Shown here piece by piece: positions 26,734-36,314 of a DNA stretch of 64,000 nt. The notes under the pieces are model-generated. The model saw nothing but the letters and a program-made list of their open reading frames with translations, ran no database searches and had not been told where the DNA came from. The stretch is from Kitasatospora arboriphila. Its GTDB lineage: Bacteria; Actinomycetota; Actinomycetes; Mycobacteriales; Mycobacteriaceae. Location of the stretch: positions 86,550 to 150,549 of the forward strand of contig NZ_JNYV01000015.1 in assembly GCF_000717275.1 (NCBI RefSeq), in the 5' to 3' direction. How positions within the stretch are numbered: position 1 is the stretch's first letter; the number at the start of each line of letters is the position of its first letter. A program made the translations under genes and the position numbers.

Positions 26734-27161
26734 AGAAGTGCCTTCCAGGCAGGTGGTGCGTGCGGTTAGGTCAGCGGGTACGGGGAATGCGCACCCGGCG
26801 GGTGACAGCGCGTTCCATCGAGTGGCCAAGCGCGCACGTTTGGACGGTTGTCTCTCGCGGTGGCAGACAGATGTAGCCGACTGGCTGGGCCGGGCAGTGG
26901 ACCCGGCTGGATGGGGCACAAGAGGTCGCCGCGGCACCTAAACTGGAAGAGCTAGGTGAGTGTTTAGACGGCAAATCTTGAACACTTACTTGGTGCTTCT
27001 CGCCCTGGGAGAGGTCAGACGGCAAATCAGGGTCTCTCGAGCTTGTTCTCTTTCGAAAGAAGACCTCTCTTTCCAGGAGAGTGTTCGCTTCCTGGGTCGT
27101 TCTCAATATAACAGCTCAACAAAGTGTTCTCTAGTGATTGCGAGGAGAGGTCTAGTGCAGA
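26734..27161. promoter_or_regulatory. Divergent control region between transfer operon and XRE regulator
   Basis: This 428-bp region separates the leftward transfer operon from the rightward XRE gene. A 12-bp direct repeat AGACGGCAAATC occurs at 26966-26977 and 27017-27028. A perfect palindrome TCTTTCGAAAGA lies at 27049-27060, and the stretch to 27150 is AT-richer with TATAAC at 27107-27112, a fair -10. Both elements are suited to bind the HTH regulator encoded alongside. Promoter positions are inferred. Confidence 0.5.
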
Positions 27162-27647
27162 GTGTCTAGCTATGACGCCCCAGTGCCTTGCAGCGGTTCC
27201 GTGAGCCGTCGAGTACTGCGAGGCTTCTCCCCCAGCGCACTGTCGGAGGCTCGAACGCGAGCTGGCTTGACTCAGGGTGAGCTGGCTCGCATCGCTGGCG
27301 TGGGTAGAACAACGCTGTACCAGTGGGAGATGGGCGTGCGCTCGCCCCAGGTCGACGTTCTCGCCAGTGTTGCCCGCGCGCTGGATATTTCGCTCTCCGA
27401 GCTGGTGAGTGTCCCGGTGAACGCCCGCTTTCCTGGCGACTGGCGTGTGCTGCGCGGTCTGACTCAACCCCAGCTTGGAGTCGCGGCCGGCATCAGCACC
27501 ACGATGGTCGGTGCAATCGAACGCGGCGAGGCTGAGTTGACTGAGCAAACCGCGCGCGCATTGGCGGATGCGTTGAATATCAACGAATCTGAATTGCGGG
27601 CTGCCTATCAGCGAGCCAGGAACCGTCCTACTGGAACGCCTGCTTAA
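27162..27647 (+). CDS. XRE-family regulator with two HTH domains
   Basis: This 161-aa protein starts at GTG 27162, 11 bases after GAGGAGAGG. Residues 25-80 are a classical HTH_XRE (LSEARTRAGLTQGELARIAG, TTLYQWEMG), and residues 95-150 a second one (LRGLTQPQLGVAAGISTTMV, IERGEAELTEQTA). Tandem XRE domains in one chain suggest it binds two adjacent half sites. It is divergent from the transfer operon and is the natural candidate for its repressor, like plasmid-borne transfer regulators. Confidence 0.85.
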   Translation: MSSYDAPVPCSGSVSRRVLRGFSPSALSEARTRAGLTQGELARIAGVGRTTLYQWEMGVRSPQVDVLASVARALDISLSELVSVPVNARFPGDWRVLRGLTQPQLGVAAGISTTMVGAIERGEAELTEQTARALADALNINESELRAAYQRARNRPTGTPA

Positions 27648-27768
27648 TATCGCCATAAATCCCCCCGGATGGTTGATGCACGAAGCGACGCCCTGTAAAG
27701 CGGCCGCCACAAAATGACTGACCGACCAGTGCGTCTAACCATCCGAGTCTGGAATCCCAAGATCCGGG

Positions 27769-27996
27769 GTGCGCCGACATGGCATCGGATGCGATGTCTG
27801 CGGGGAGAAGCAAACCACATGGTTGCCATCAGTGCAACGTGACCCTCAAGATCAGGATGATGGAGTAGTCAGCACATTCGGTATCCGCTGCACCGCGTGT
27901 CTATTCGTATGGCTGATGGACATTCATGCAAGGCTTCGAGAAGCAGCCAAGCGACCAAATCTGCACCGGCGCCAAGGCGTAGTTGCCGAGCGTTAG
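27769..27996 (+). CDS. Small possible zinc-ribbon protein
   Basis: A GTG at 27769 opens a 75-aa frame with two CxxC pairs (CDVCG at residues 8-12 and CTAC at about 41-44) separated by an acidic loop, as in treble-clef or zinc-ribbon proteins. The second half is helical (VWLMDIHARLREAAKR). No clear ribosome site is visible, and I do not know the family. The paired CxxC motifs are the only support. Confidence 0.4.
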   Translation: MRRHGIGCDVCGEKQTTWLPSVQRDPQDQDDGVVSTFGIRCTACLFVWLMDIHARLREAAKRPNLHRRQGVVAER

Positions 27997-28121
27997 AGGG
28001 TTGCGCGGTCTCGGTGATCCCGTCAGGTGGGCTTCACTCGTCAGCGGGCGTTGAGTTTGCGGCTGAAACGACTCAAGCCGCCTACTCTTAAGTCACAGCT
28101 CAAGACCGCCCCGGGGCAGCC

Positions 28122-28586
28122 TTACGATGCGCGATGCTGCTCGTTCGGCGACACGGACGCGTTGCGGACGGCTTCGAGCAATCGTATGAACTCGGTCGCC
28201 AACGGACTTCCATCGTTTAGCCCGATCAGTGCACCCTCCGCGCGAGCGACGGCCACCTCAATGTTCGCTGCAGGGACGCCGGTCGCCGATTTTGACGGTG
28301 CTTCTACATCGAAGGCCGCGAGGTCGCGGGCGAGCATGTCGGCCATGGTGCGGTGGTGCTCTATTTGCGCTGACAAGCGGCGAGCATCGCTCTCCGCGTC
28401 TCGTCGGCATTCGTTTGAGCAATATGTGCGTGGCCTGCCTCTGCCCATCGTCCGTCGGAACTCTTTGCGGCACTGTGGCCGCGCGCAGTAGGCGGTAACG
28501 ACTGCAGCGCTGCTCGGGTCATTGTCCAAGCCTCGGGTGGGTGGCACTGCCTCGGCCACTCGCCGGGTCTTAGGTGTCCGATCCAC
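28122..28586 (-). CDS. Small zinc-finger protein
   Basis: This 154-aa protein (GTG start) has one Cys cluster at residues 33-59: YCARPQCRKEF, then RGRPRTYCSNECRR, a CxxxxC...CxxxC finger with an aromatic-rich core. It is followed by a long helix (ESDARRLSAQIEHHRTM) and a further helical domain. Proteins with this finger followed by a coiled helix are common on actinobacterial plasmids, often as nucleic-acid-binding proteins. The precise function is not known. Confidence 0.6.
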   Translation of the reverse strand: MDRTPKTRRVAEAVPPTRGLDNDPSSAAVVTAYCARPQCRKEFRRTMGRGRPRTYCSNECRRDAESDARRLSAQIEHHRTMADMLARDLAAFDVEAPSKSATGVPAANIEVAVARAEGALIGLNDGSPLATEFIRLLEAVRNASVSPNEQHRAS

Positions 28587-29065
28587 ATCTTATTGTCTCA
28601 TAATTTGCGCGAAAAAGCACCGACGAAACCGCACTTGAACTGGCTGTTCGGGCCGGCGGCGAGTAGCTACTCGCCGGACGCGCCCGGTTCAATGGAGATA
28701 AAATCGCGCGTTATTCGTACCAATATACTTACGGCGTTGTGGTTTGGCGCGAGCCTCGGCCGCGACGTTGCCGGATAAACCGCCACCTGAGACAACGATT
28801 GGAGTCGCACCACCCGCCCAGCCCACGAAAAGCCAAAAACCCCCCGGTAACAGCCGGAGGGTTCCTGTGGCATTGAGAGCCGATTGCCGGTCGGTCTCTC
28901 GGTTTACGCCATTCCCCGAAGGGACTGTCTTGGTGGACAGGTCCCAGGGTAGCCGCTGTCCGAAGATTACTACGTCGGTCCGTTCGGCGTGTCGCGGAAC
29001 TTACACGCCGAACGGCGACTTCTTGGCCGCCATGCCTGCCGATCTTCTCAGGCGCCCTCGGTTAG
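28587..29065. other. Intergenic region with 20-bp palindrome downstream of the partition genes
   Basis: No gene is seen. A perfect 20-bp palindrome CGGCGAGTAGCTACTCGCCG lies at 28657-28676, a possible centromere or operator site. A rho-independent terminator lies at 28838-28863. Nothing else is recognisable. Confidence 0.5.
28834..28863 (-). terminator. Terminator of the parA-parB-like operon
   Basis: Read on the minus strand there are arms AACCCTCCGG and CCGGGGGGTT (one mismatch; 28854-28863 and 28838-28847) around a 6-base loop, followed by a T run. It lies about 200 bp after the stop of the ParB-like gene. Confidence 0.75.
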
Positions 29066-29656
29066 CTAGAAATCCGGTACCGCCTGGCTATCGCGTAGCT
29101 TTGGGAGGTACGCATCTAAGGCCGCGTGGCAGAGCTGTGAGCGGTTCTCAGCAGCAATCTCGTCGCTTTCCCACAGCTCGTCTAGAGCGACGACGTTCGC
29201 GCGCCTCGTGCGGAACGACAACGTTGTCCGTTCTGCCGATTTCCTCGGCGTGGTTCGTACGAAGATTCCGTCGGACGCTACATCCGGACGAAGGTGCGAA
29301 ACTAGCGTTCCTAGCTCATCCCGGTGCGCAACGATTGCGTCCATGATGATGTTGGCGTACGCGAGGTCGCGATCCTTCGCATACCGTTTGAGTCGTTGAA
29401 CCACAGGCACTGGCAACGATAAAGTAACTGGAACAAGGGAATTGGCGGGCGCGTCATTCAAACGCCTGGGCGCACTCCGTTGTCTTGCACCCTTCGCGGG
29501 CGGGGCCGGAGCCGAATCTGTGACTGCTGCTACCGGCGACGGTGTAACAGCTTCGTCCGGTGCTCTGCTGGGTCGTGGCTTCCGTGGAGGGGGGCCAGGG
29601 AGTGCAGTCGCCCGCTTGAGGCCGGCAACCGCGCTCAGCTGTGGGCGCTCGGTCAT
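29066..29656 (-). CDS. ParB-like partition partner protein
   Basis: This 196-aa protein starts at ATG 29656, overlapping the parA stop (ATGA). The first 70 residues are a Pro/Ala/Arg-rich arm (basic, disordered), the usual way a small ParB contacts its ParA. A ribbon-helix-helix-like part follows (VPVTLSLPVPVVQRLKRYAKDRDLAYANI, here given in its ends VPVTLSLP and YANI), and a C-terminal helical domain. There is no canonical ParB/Spo0J box, so it is a small, RHH-type centromere binder. Role inferred from the tight link to parA. Confidence 0.7.
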   Translation of the reverse strand: MTERPQLSAVAGLKRATALPGPPPRKPRPSRAPDEAVTPSPVAAVTDSAPAPPAKGARQRSAPRRLNDAPANSLVPVTLSLPVPVVQRLKRYAKDRDLAYANIIMDAIVAHRDELGTLVSHLRPDVASDGIFVRTTPRKSAERTTLSFRTRRANVVALDELWESDEIAAENRSQLCHAALDAYLPKLRDSQAVPDF

Positions 29657-30573
29657 ACGGCCTCACCTTCCGCGTCAGCCATTTCCAACTGCGCTATCCG
29701 CTGCAAAATTTCCTGACAGAGCAGTACGTAGTCCTCAGCCAGCGCTGGTGCACTTCCCGGCACGCGTGTCGGAGTCCTGCCCTCTTTTAGTGCTTTCCAG
29801 TACGGCTCAGCATCTTCAACTTGCTCGGCGAGCTCGTGGACTAGCTTTCCCTCCTCGCGGGACTGCACAGCGCAGGTCTCGGTATGGCGTATCACGGACT
29901 TGAACAAGGGGGCTGCACCGCCGAGGGCATCAGTGATGTCCTGAATCGCGTTGCGCCGAACGGCTTTCGCGGAAGTCGAGACGTCAAACAGAACTGCGCC
30001 CAAAACATCGATGTCGGGATGAAATTGACGGACCTGAATAATCTGGGTTGCCAACGCGCCCAAACCGAGGATGCTGGCACGGTCAGGTTTGGTTGGAACC
30101 ACAATCCATCGCGTAGCGCCCAAGGCGACCTGCAGAAGACTGGGACGTGTTGGCGGAGTGTCTAGAACGATGAGGTCGTACTCCCCTGCCAACGGTGTCA
30201 GGGCCTCGGCGAGCATGCTGTGGACTTGTTTGGAGCGTTGAGCCCGGCCGACGAGGATTGACTCCAAGTCGTCGAGTGCTTCACCTCCGGGAATCACGTC
30301 TAGATTCGGGCGGACCTCATTGAGGACCGGCGCTAGCTTCTGACCCGAACCTAATGCGTCGAGCAGATGCTGGCCGTTGTCAGTCGTCCCACCTTGGTTG
30401 TAACCGAGGTCCTCGCCGGCGTTGCCTTGAGGATCCAGGTCGATGAACAGAGTCCGCCAGCCGGCGGCGGCGGCGAGCCCCGCGCAATTCACAGAAACAG
30501 AGGTCTTCCCGGCACCACCTTTGCCGTTTGCAAAGGCGACGACGCGAGAAAGCTCCGGCGTTAAGTCGTCCAT
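29653..30573 (-). CDS. parA: ParA partition ATPase
   Basis: The start is ATG 30573 (AGCAGG upstream); the frame extends to 30789 without coding signs. The 306-aa protein has a deviant Walker A KGGAGKTS (about 18-25), the A' motif LFIDLDPQGNA and Walker B LIVLDTPPT. There is no N-terminal HTH, so it is a short type Ib-like ParA. It drives segregation of the plasmid together with the coupled downstream protein. Confidence 0.9.
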   Translation of the reverse strand: MDDLTPELSRVVAFANGKGGAGKTSVSVNCAGLAAAAGWRTLFIDLDPQGNAGEDLGYNQGGTTDNGQHLLDALGSGQKLAPVLNEVRPNLDVIPGGEALDDLESILVGRAQRSKQVHSMLAEALTPLAGEYDLIVLDTPPTRPSLLQVALGATRWIVVPTKPDRASILGLGALATQIIQVRQFHPDIDVLGAVLFDVSTSAKAVRRNAIQDITDALGGAAPLFKSVIRHTETCAVQSREEGKLVHELAEQVEDAEPYWKALKEGRTPTRVPGSAPALAEDYVLLCQEILQRIAQLEMADAEGEAV

Positions 30574-33561
30574 GACTACCTGCTTTCGTTCGTGAGTTTG
30601 TGCGCATCGTGCGGCACGAAATAGAGCCCGGCGGAGTGCGTGGTGTAAGGGCCACGGTAGTTCAAGGTCTAGCTCGTGTTGTGCTGCGACACGCACTGTT
30701 TTCACTACAGTTGACATTGAGTCATTGGATGTTTCTAGGTCTGTGACCTGTCTTAAGGCGAAACGTGCTTCGCACCGCAGCGCAAGCATTAGTTGCCGTT
30801 GGGTGGCGAACCGTCATGTGCACAATGGGCTAAGACGTGATCTCGAGCCTATCAGAGGCCCTAGCGCAGAGCGTACTGACAACAGTCTCGCCGGGGTTGC
30901 CGCTCAATGCACGGCACGAAGTATGGGGGACCACAGCATGAAGGACACACGATGCCGTCCGGCCGTGCGTACGGTGCACGGGAATGCCAGCAGTAGTGCA
31001 CGCATTAAGAGGCGCAGTAATACGCGCTGAACTGGCAGAACAGGCCGGTACAATAGAGGAGGGCGAATGGGGCACGGCCAACGCCAACCTAGTCGTGAAC
31101 TCGAGTACCAACCGATTGGCACCGCCAGAAGGCGATCGCTTTCTGCACTCGCTATCGAACGCTCGCGGTCGTAGGAACGGTGTACATTAGCGGCACTCGG
31201 GTGAGCTGGCGCCGCTGCGAGTTGGAGCGATGAAAGACGCGCGTCAGCAGGTGGCGGTCTGAATTGTAGGTGCGCGCGATCGGCACGAACCCACCAAAAG
31301 CTTGCAGAAGGCTGCGAATCGCCGGTCGACGCCTCCCACGTCCACGGACGAACAATTCCATTCGGCGTCTGTAGTGCAAGGTTGTCGTTGCCCCGCGCCA
31401 CCCCTGGAGCCTCTCAGAGACTCGAGCCCCCGAGTCAAGTCCATGCACTAAATAGCCGCGTAAGTCGTGCATTAATGCATGCCACAATGCACGATTCAAG
31501 GGACAACACGACAGAGCCGAATGACCACTCGCCATCCGCCGAACCTAGAAGCGGAGCTGCCAGAACCCGCCCGCCGGTGCCGGGCGCGGACAGACCGCAA
31601 TGTCATACGAGCGAGCGGCAAAGTGCCGTTCCGTCAACTCGGCCCTGTACGCCCGCGAGTGGCTGCTCTGAAGCAAGATGCGGTTAGGCCTGCGAGATAA
31701 CCTGTTTCGGGCGGACAACGAGCGCGAACCAGGGCAGGGGCCATGAACTCGTTTGAACAAGCGTGACCCGGTGGCGCCGGGGGGTATCTGAAGCGAGCTC
31801 GGAGTAAAGCATCAGCCGTTCGAACTGAGCAGCCCCCCGCAGGCCGCCGTTAGCGGCGCGCAGGGGAGAGAGAAGACCTTTCTGTCACGTGACGCAACAG
31901 CCCTACGGCAATGGAGCGCGCAAGTTGGTGACGCCGGACACACACGGTCTTTGCGCCATCACCTCGTTGGCGAGTCGTCCGGACGGATGACTGAAAAGAG
32001 GCGAGGAGCCCGCGTTGCCGGCCGTCACCTCGATTTTCGCGATTACCTCTACAACCCGAGAACACCCCTGTGTCTCCGGACAGGGTGTATCCGAGATGCG
32101 GGTCCGCTGCGCAGAGTCAGAGACAGGTTTGACGATGAACCGCAGCGGGCTACTGCGAATGCCCAGAGCGGAGGGCGGAACGAGCCCTCGTCACGCGAGC
32201 TCGAACGCGCTCCCGAGCTCGAAGATGAGGTCAGTGAAATAGCGAACGACGAACGCCCCTCGTGAGGCCAGCACCCGAACAACGGCGCGTACGAACGGGA
32301 CAGGCGTCGATGCCCCGACACGGCCGACACGTAGTCGGGCCACACATTGGAGCCAGAGGAAGTCGACTAGCAGCAGGGCCGGGCGCGGAGTGGAAGGGGC
32401 TGGGGGGTGATGCCCCCGCCGCCAATTCGCCAGCGAAATAGAGCTCTGAGGCCGGTAGAGATGCTCTCGGCGTCACTTAGCATCAGCCCGTTGATCGGCC
32501 TTCTGCTGGTCCCGATCTTGCGCGCGAGGGGGGACAACGGGTCCTCGACGGCCAGCCTTAAGCGTGGCCGTGTGGCGGGGACACGGCCAACCTACACGCT
32601 CCTTTTGCTGCAAAGATGCCTGTTTCGGCAACCCTTCCGGAATCGGCTGGAGAAGGCACGGTCACAGCGTTACAACCCGAAATCCGCCGCGCTAAATCCA
32701 ATTAGCGCAGGGGACCACCCACCGGCCTGCAGAAACAGCGTGACGCGAAGGGCTGGAGGCGCGACACCCTGGTCAGGCAGCAGGAGAGAGTCGATAGAGC
32801 ACACTCGCGGTCGACAGGGCCACTGCGGCGTGCAAGTCCTCACCGCTCAGCACAATTTTCACGTTCTCAAGCCGCGGCACGGACGCTACGTCGCCGAACC
32901 GTAGACATCGAAGGCGGAACTGACGAACCAGAGGAAGTGAGTGGCTGCCGGTTCGAGGTTCAGTTGGATGAACGGGTGGCCTATGTGGGGGGATACATCT
33001 ACGGCTGTAGCAGCCGTGGAAGGTGACTCGAACGCGAACATTGCTGGGGCGACGGGCCTTTAGACGAAACACGTGTCAAACAACGCTTAGCTACTCATCT
33101 TGAAGCGACGTACTACGACGAGGAAAAGGCCTTCGAGCTACATATTTGGGGCGGCAACTATCACCGGCGTTCTCGGTCCGAATGCCGGTCGAATGGAAGT
33201 CACCAAAAGCTGGCTGGAGGTGTACGTGAATAGCGGACCTACTCGAGTTAATTTGTCGGCGGTGGACTCCGTGGGCGACATCTACCAGGGCGTTCATGGC
33301 GTGCCCGAGATGCATACTTGGAGCCCGCGGGGTGCACTCCTCAGGACCTGCACGCTGCCGTCTGACTCGCCCGAGGGGGTCGACTCGATCACGGAAGTCG
33401 CGAAAACTAGGGCCGATCGATGCCTGTGCGACAGAGGGCGGTACTAACGGTGGGTTCCCTATACCCTTACCCCATCTGCACCAGGTGGATCACAATCGAA
33501 TGGGCAGCCCCTGCTGCTCCTGCCACGGCGACTCCGTATCGACCTCACTTGCGAATATGAC
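30574..33561. other. Three-kilobase gene-poor region upstream of parA
   Basis: I see no gene with a recognisable domain or coupled neighbour here; open frames are short and unlike proteins. The region from 30.8 to 31.5 kb has repeated (A/G)TGCAC: 30818-30823, 30907-30912, 30974-30979, 30996-31001, 31443-31448 and 31487-31492, and a 12-bp palindrome TGCATTAATGCA at 31468-31479. A hairpin GCCGC-CGTTA-GCGGC lies near 31842-31858. Such repeats beside parA could be centromere or replication iterons, but no rep gene is found. It may also be decayed DNA. Confidence 0.4.
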
Positions 33562-33739
33562 TTGGAGGCGACGAACTCTGCACGCGGCCTGGCGCAGATC
33601 TCCAACGTCGACTACGACGAGTTCGATGCTCATCGGGCGGCGATCGTGCGTGCCATCCGGCGGCGGCAACTCGACGACGTGATCGGCGACGACCTGCTCC
33701 ACCACGTCGATCTGCAACTGGCCGCCGCCGAGAGCGACG
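33562..33739 (+). pseudogene. Possible remnant of a CPA1-type Na+/H+ antiporter tail
   Basis: The frame contains ISNVDYDEFDAHRAAIVRAI and RRRQLDDVIGDDLLHHVDLQ, helical and charged, ending in LAAAESDVS. This resembles the cytoplasmic C-terminus of CPA1 antiporters (short helices ending in LDLEEARL). There is no membrane part upstream, and the frame then runs into the antisense of the next gene. It looks like the last 50 residues of a lost gene; the identification is tentative. Confidence 0.35.
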
Positions 33740-34750
33740 TCAGTCGACCGAAACGATCACTTTCCCGATCATCGAACCGCTCTCCACCGCGCGATGCGCC
33801 TCCCGGAGGTTCTCCGCGTTGAGCGGGGTGAACCGCCGGCTGACCGTGGTCTTCACGACACCGCGATCGACCAGGTCGGAAACACGGTTGAGTAGGCGGT
33901 ACTGACTGTCGCTCTCCGGTTCGTATAGCGGCGCGGTAAACATCAGCTCCCACTGCCAGGACTGGCTCTTCGACTTCAACGGCAAGATGTCGAGCCCTTG
34001 GGGTTCGTCGATGGCGACCACCACGCCTCGAACCGACAGGATCTCGGCATAGGTCTCGACGTTGCCCGCCGAGAATGGCGAGAAGATCCAGTTGATGCCC
34101 TGCGGAGCAACTGCTTTCGCCTCCTCTGCGAGGTTGTGGTGGTTGATGACGTGATTTGCACCGAGTTCGCGGGCCCATTCGATGGACTCTGGCCGCGACG
34201 CCGTCGCGATCACCGTGACCCCGGTCAGGGCCCTGGCGAGCTGGATCATCACCGACCCCACCCCGCCGGCGCCGCCCATCACCAGCAGCGTCCCCGTCGA
34301 GGCCGTTGTCAGTCCCATCTCGGTGAACAGGGCCTCCCACGCCGTTATCGAGGTCAGCGGTAGCGCCGCGGCGTCGCCGAACGACAACGACACCGGTTTC
34401 CGGCCGACCACACGTTCGTCGACCACATGGAACTCGGTGTTGCTGCCGGGACGTCCGATCGATCCGGCGTAGAAGACGTCGTCGCCCACCGCGAACAGCT
34501 CGACGTCGGATCCGATCGCGATCACGGTGCCCGCGGCGTCGTAGCCGAGGACCTTCGGATCCTTCTGCGGCGCGAATCCCGATCGCTGTTTCACGTCGAC
34601 CGGGTTGACCGACACCGCTTTGACCTCGACCAGTAGATCGCGGCGGCCGATCTCCCCGACCGGGAGCTCCCGTTCGACGAACGAATCAGGGGCGTCGACG
34701 GGACCCGCCCCGAGAGCGGCAACGGACTTGGTTGTCTTTGGAATCATCAT
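33740..34750 (-). CDS. Zinc-type alcohol dehydrogenase / quinone oxidoreductase
   Basis: This 336-aa medium-chain dehydrogenase/reductase has the GroES-like N-terminus (VNPVDVKQRSGF, VLGYDAAGTV), the linker DVFYAGSIGRPGSN and the NADPH motif VMGGAGGVGS (about 155-164). Catalytic zinc residues are not evident, as in the ZADH1/YogA branch. It would reduce quinones or enones. It is divergent from the HxlR gene with 91 bp between, and is very probably its target. Confidence 0.88.
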   Translation of the reverse strand: MMIPKTTKSVAALGAGPVDAPDSFVERELPVGEIGRRDLLVEVKAVSVNPVDVKQRSGFAPQKDPKVLGYDAAGTVIAIGSDVELFAVGDDVFYAGSIGRPGSNTEFHVVDERVVGRKPVSLSFGDAAALPLTSITAWEALFTEMGLTTASTGTLLVMGGAGGVGSVMIQLARALTGVTVIATASRPESIEWARELGANHVINHHNLAEEAKAVAPQGINWIFSPFSAGNVETYAEILSVRGVVVAIDEPQGLDILPLKSKSQSWQWELMFTAPLYEPESDSQYRLLNRVSDLVDRGVVKTTVSRRFTPLNAENLREAHRAVESGSMIGKVIVSVD

Positions 34751-34841
34751 GACTCGAAGGTATTCGGGACCCCCTACTTACCCGCAAGGGCTGCTAGTAT
34801 CCTTTAGGTACCACCACCGATCGAATGCTGAAAGGTAGAGC
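34751..34841. promoter_or_regulatory. Divergent promoter of the oxidoreductase and HxlR genes
   Basis: Short imperfect repeats TACT (34775-34778) and AGTA (34796-34799) flank a 17-bp spacer, as in operators of thiol-sensing HxlR/DUF24 regulators (YodB/QorR type). The -10 for the right arm may be TAGTAT at 34795-34800. Seen by eye only. Confidence 0.45.
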
Positions 34842-35204
34842 ATGACCACCACCCACCGGGGCGACGTGTACTCCGCGACCTGCCCGTGCCGGCCGATTCT
34901 CGACCTGCTCGCCGACAAATGGAGTGCACTGATCATCGGCGCGCTCGAGAACGGTCCGATGCGCTTCGGTGAACTGAAGTCCCGGCTGCAGGGCGTCAGC
35001 CCCAAAGTCCTGACCGCAGCACTCCGGCGACTCGAGTCCGGCGGTTTCCTCACCCGGACCGTGCTGCCGGAGGTCCCGCTCCACGTCGAATACGAATTGA
35101 CCGACCTCGGCCGGGGAGCCAGTGAACCGCTGGCCGCGTTACGTGACTGGGTCGACGGAAACCTCGACCAGTTCGGCGAGATCGTTCGCCAGAGAAGATC
35201 GTAG
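34842..35204 (+). CDS. HxlR-family thiol-based regulator (QorR-like)
   Basis: This 120-aa winged-helix protein has the HxlR/DUF24 form with DLLADKWSALIIGALENG, RFGELKSRLQGVSPKVLTAA and LTDLGRGASEPL. Two cysteines near the N-terminus, Cys14 and Cys16 in ATCPCRP, take the place of the conserved redox Cys of QorR and YodB. In Corynebacterium, QorR is divergent to a quinone oxidoreductase gene and represses it until oxidised; the same arrangement is seen here. Confidence 0.88.
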   Translation: MTTTHRGDVYSATCPCRPILDLLADKWSALIIGALENGPMRFGELKSRLQGVSPKVLTAALRRLESGGFLTRTVLPEVPLHVEYELTDLGRGASEPLAALRDWVDGNLDQFGEIVRQRRS

Positions 35205-35679
35205 GCAGACGACAAATATAGCGTTTGAAACCGTCGGAGCATTGAACGAATCGGATGACTGAGGGCGTCGGGCAGCCAGTGGGCGTTTGTCGGTAGGCGG
35301 CAGCCCACCGGATCGACTCGGCGGCCGTTTATACATGCGAAGGCGCTGCTACCCGGGGCCCAGATTGGTTGACGTGGACTGATGGTCGCTGGCGACTACG
35401 AGGCCCGGCTATCGGGGAGTCAGAGCATGGACGCCGGAAGGCGCTCAGCGTACTTGCGGACTGCTGGGCCCTCCCAGCGCGAGTGTGTGGCCGACCTTCG
35501 TGCTGAATGTTGCGGGGCTAGCCAAGCACGCCAACACGAAAATCTCGTTCACGTCCAGGAGCGCTAATAAGGTGTAATGATGGGCATGCTTGGACGAAGG
35601 CGGAGTCACTCGGTTACGCCCCCAACAGGTCCTCCAAGCTGCGATTGCTGCGTAGAGAACTTCCGGAGAGGTGTTGAAT
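35205..35679. other. Intergenic region before the first SnoaL-like gene
   Basis: No gene, terminator or repeat that I can support. A Shine-Dalgarno-like CCGGAGAG at 35662-35669 belongs to the following gene. Confidence 0.6.
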
Positions 35680-36189
35680 GTGAATGATCAGATAGGGCGG
35701 TATCTCTTAGACAGATTTGAAATCCAGGATCTGCAGGCGCGCTATGCAGTGGGTCAGGACGACCACCAGGGCGACGATCGGCAGCTTGCGGAGCAATGGC
35801 GGGATGTATTCACTGAAACGGCTGAACTCGACTACTCAAGCGGTGGATACCCAGGTACTAGAGCGACCTATCCCGAGATCATTGATTGGATGCGGGGTAC
35901 CGCAGATGTTGCTGGTGTAATGAATGTATTTGCTGGCTGGCAGCACATGCTAGGGCTGCCGACGGTTGTCATCGATGGGGACACCGCCACTGCACGAACC
36001 GATCTGTTCGCGACGCACAAGGGGAAGCTCGGAACCAGCGATGCCAACTGGAATCTGATGGACGCCTGCACCTTCTACGACAAGTTGCGTCGGGTCGATG
36101 GTAGGTGGTTGATCACGTATCGCCGGTTAGAGGTGCACTGGCTCGAGACATTCGGCGGAATCACTGCGCCTGTCGGCGATTTTGACTAG
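35680..36189 (+). CDS. SnoaL-like (NTF2-fold) protein 1
   Basis: I choose GTG 35680 because GGAGAG at 35664-35669 is well spaced from it (169 aa); GTG 35671 is too near. The protein follows the SnoaL_4/ring-dehydratase pattern: EIQDLQARYAVGQDDHQ, DVFTETAELDYSSGG, GWQHMLGLPTVVIDGDTATA and WLITYRRLEVHWLETF. This fold is used for dehydratases, isomerases and cyclases acting on steroid, polyketide or terpenoid rings. Single gene on the plus strand, convergent with the TetR gene. Confidence 0.8.
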   Translation: MNDQIGRYLLDRFEIQDLQARYAVGQDDHQGDDRQLAEQWRDVFTETAELDYSSGGYPGTRATYPEIIDWMRGTADVAGVMNVFAGWQHMLGLPTVVIDGDTATARTDLFATHKGKLGTSDANWNLMDACTFYDKLRRVDGRWLITYRRLEVHWLETFGGITAPVGDFD

Positions 36190-36314
36190 AGGCGGCCGTC
36201 GCGCCTTCGGACGATGGTCGATGTCCGTCCTGGCGATCACCACGGGACCGGGGAACAGACCCCGGGCCGCAATAGGTCTGATCGCCACAGCATCTCGCGA
36301 CTGGTCGTTCCGGT

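Noticed and set aside
30800..33450. Open frames such as those at 32407-32904 and 33100-33447
   Set aside because: No recognisable domain, no start signals, and proteins with random-like composition; kept only as a gene-poor region.
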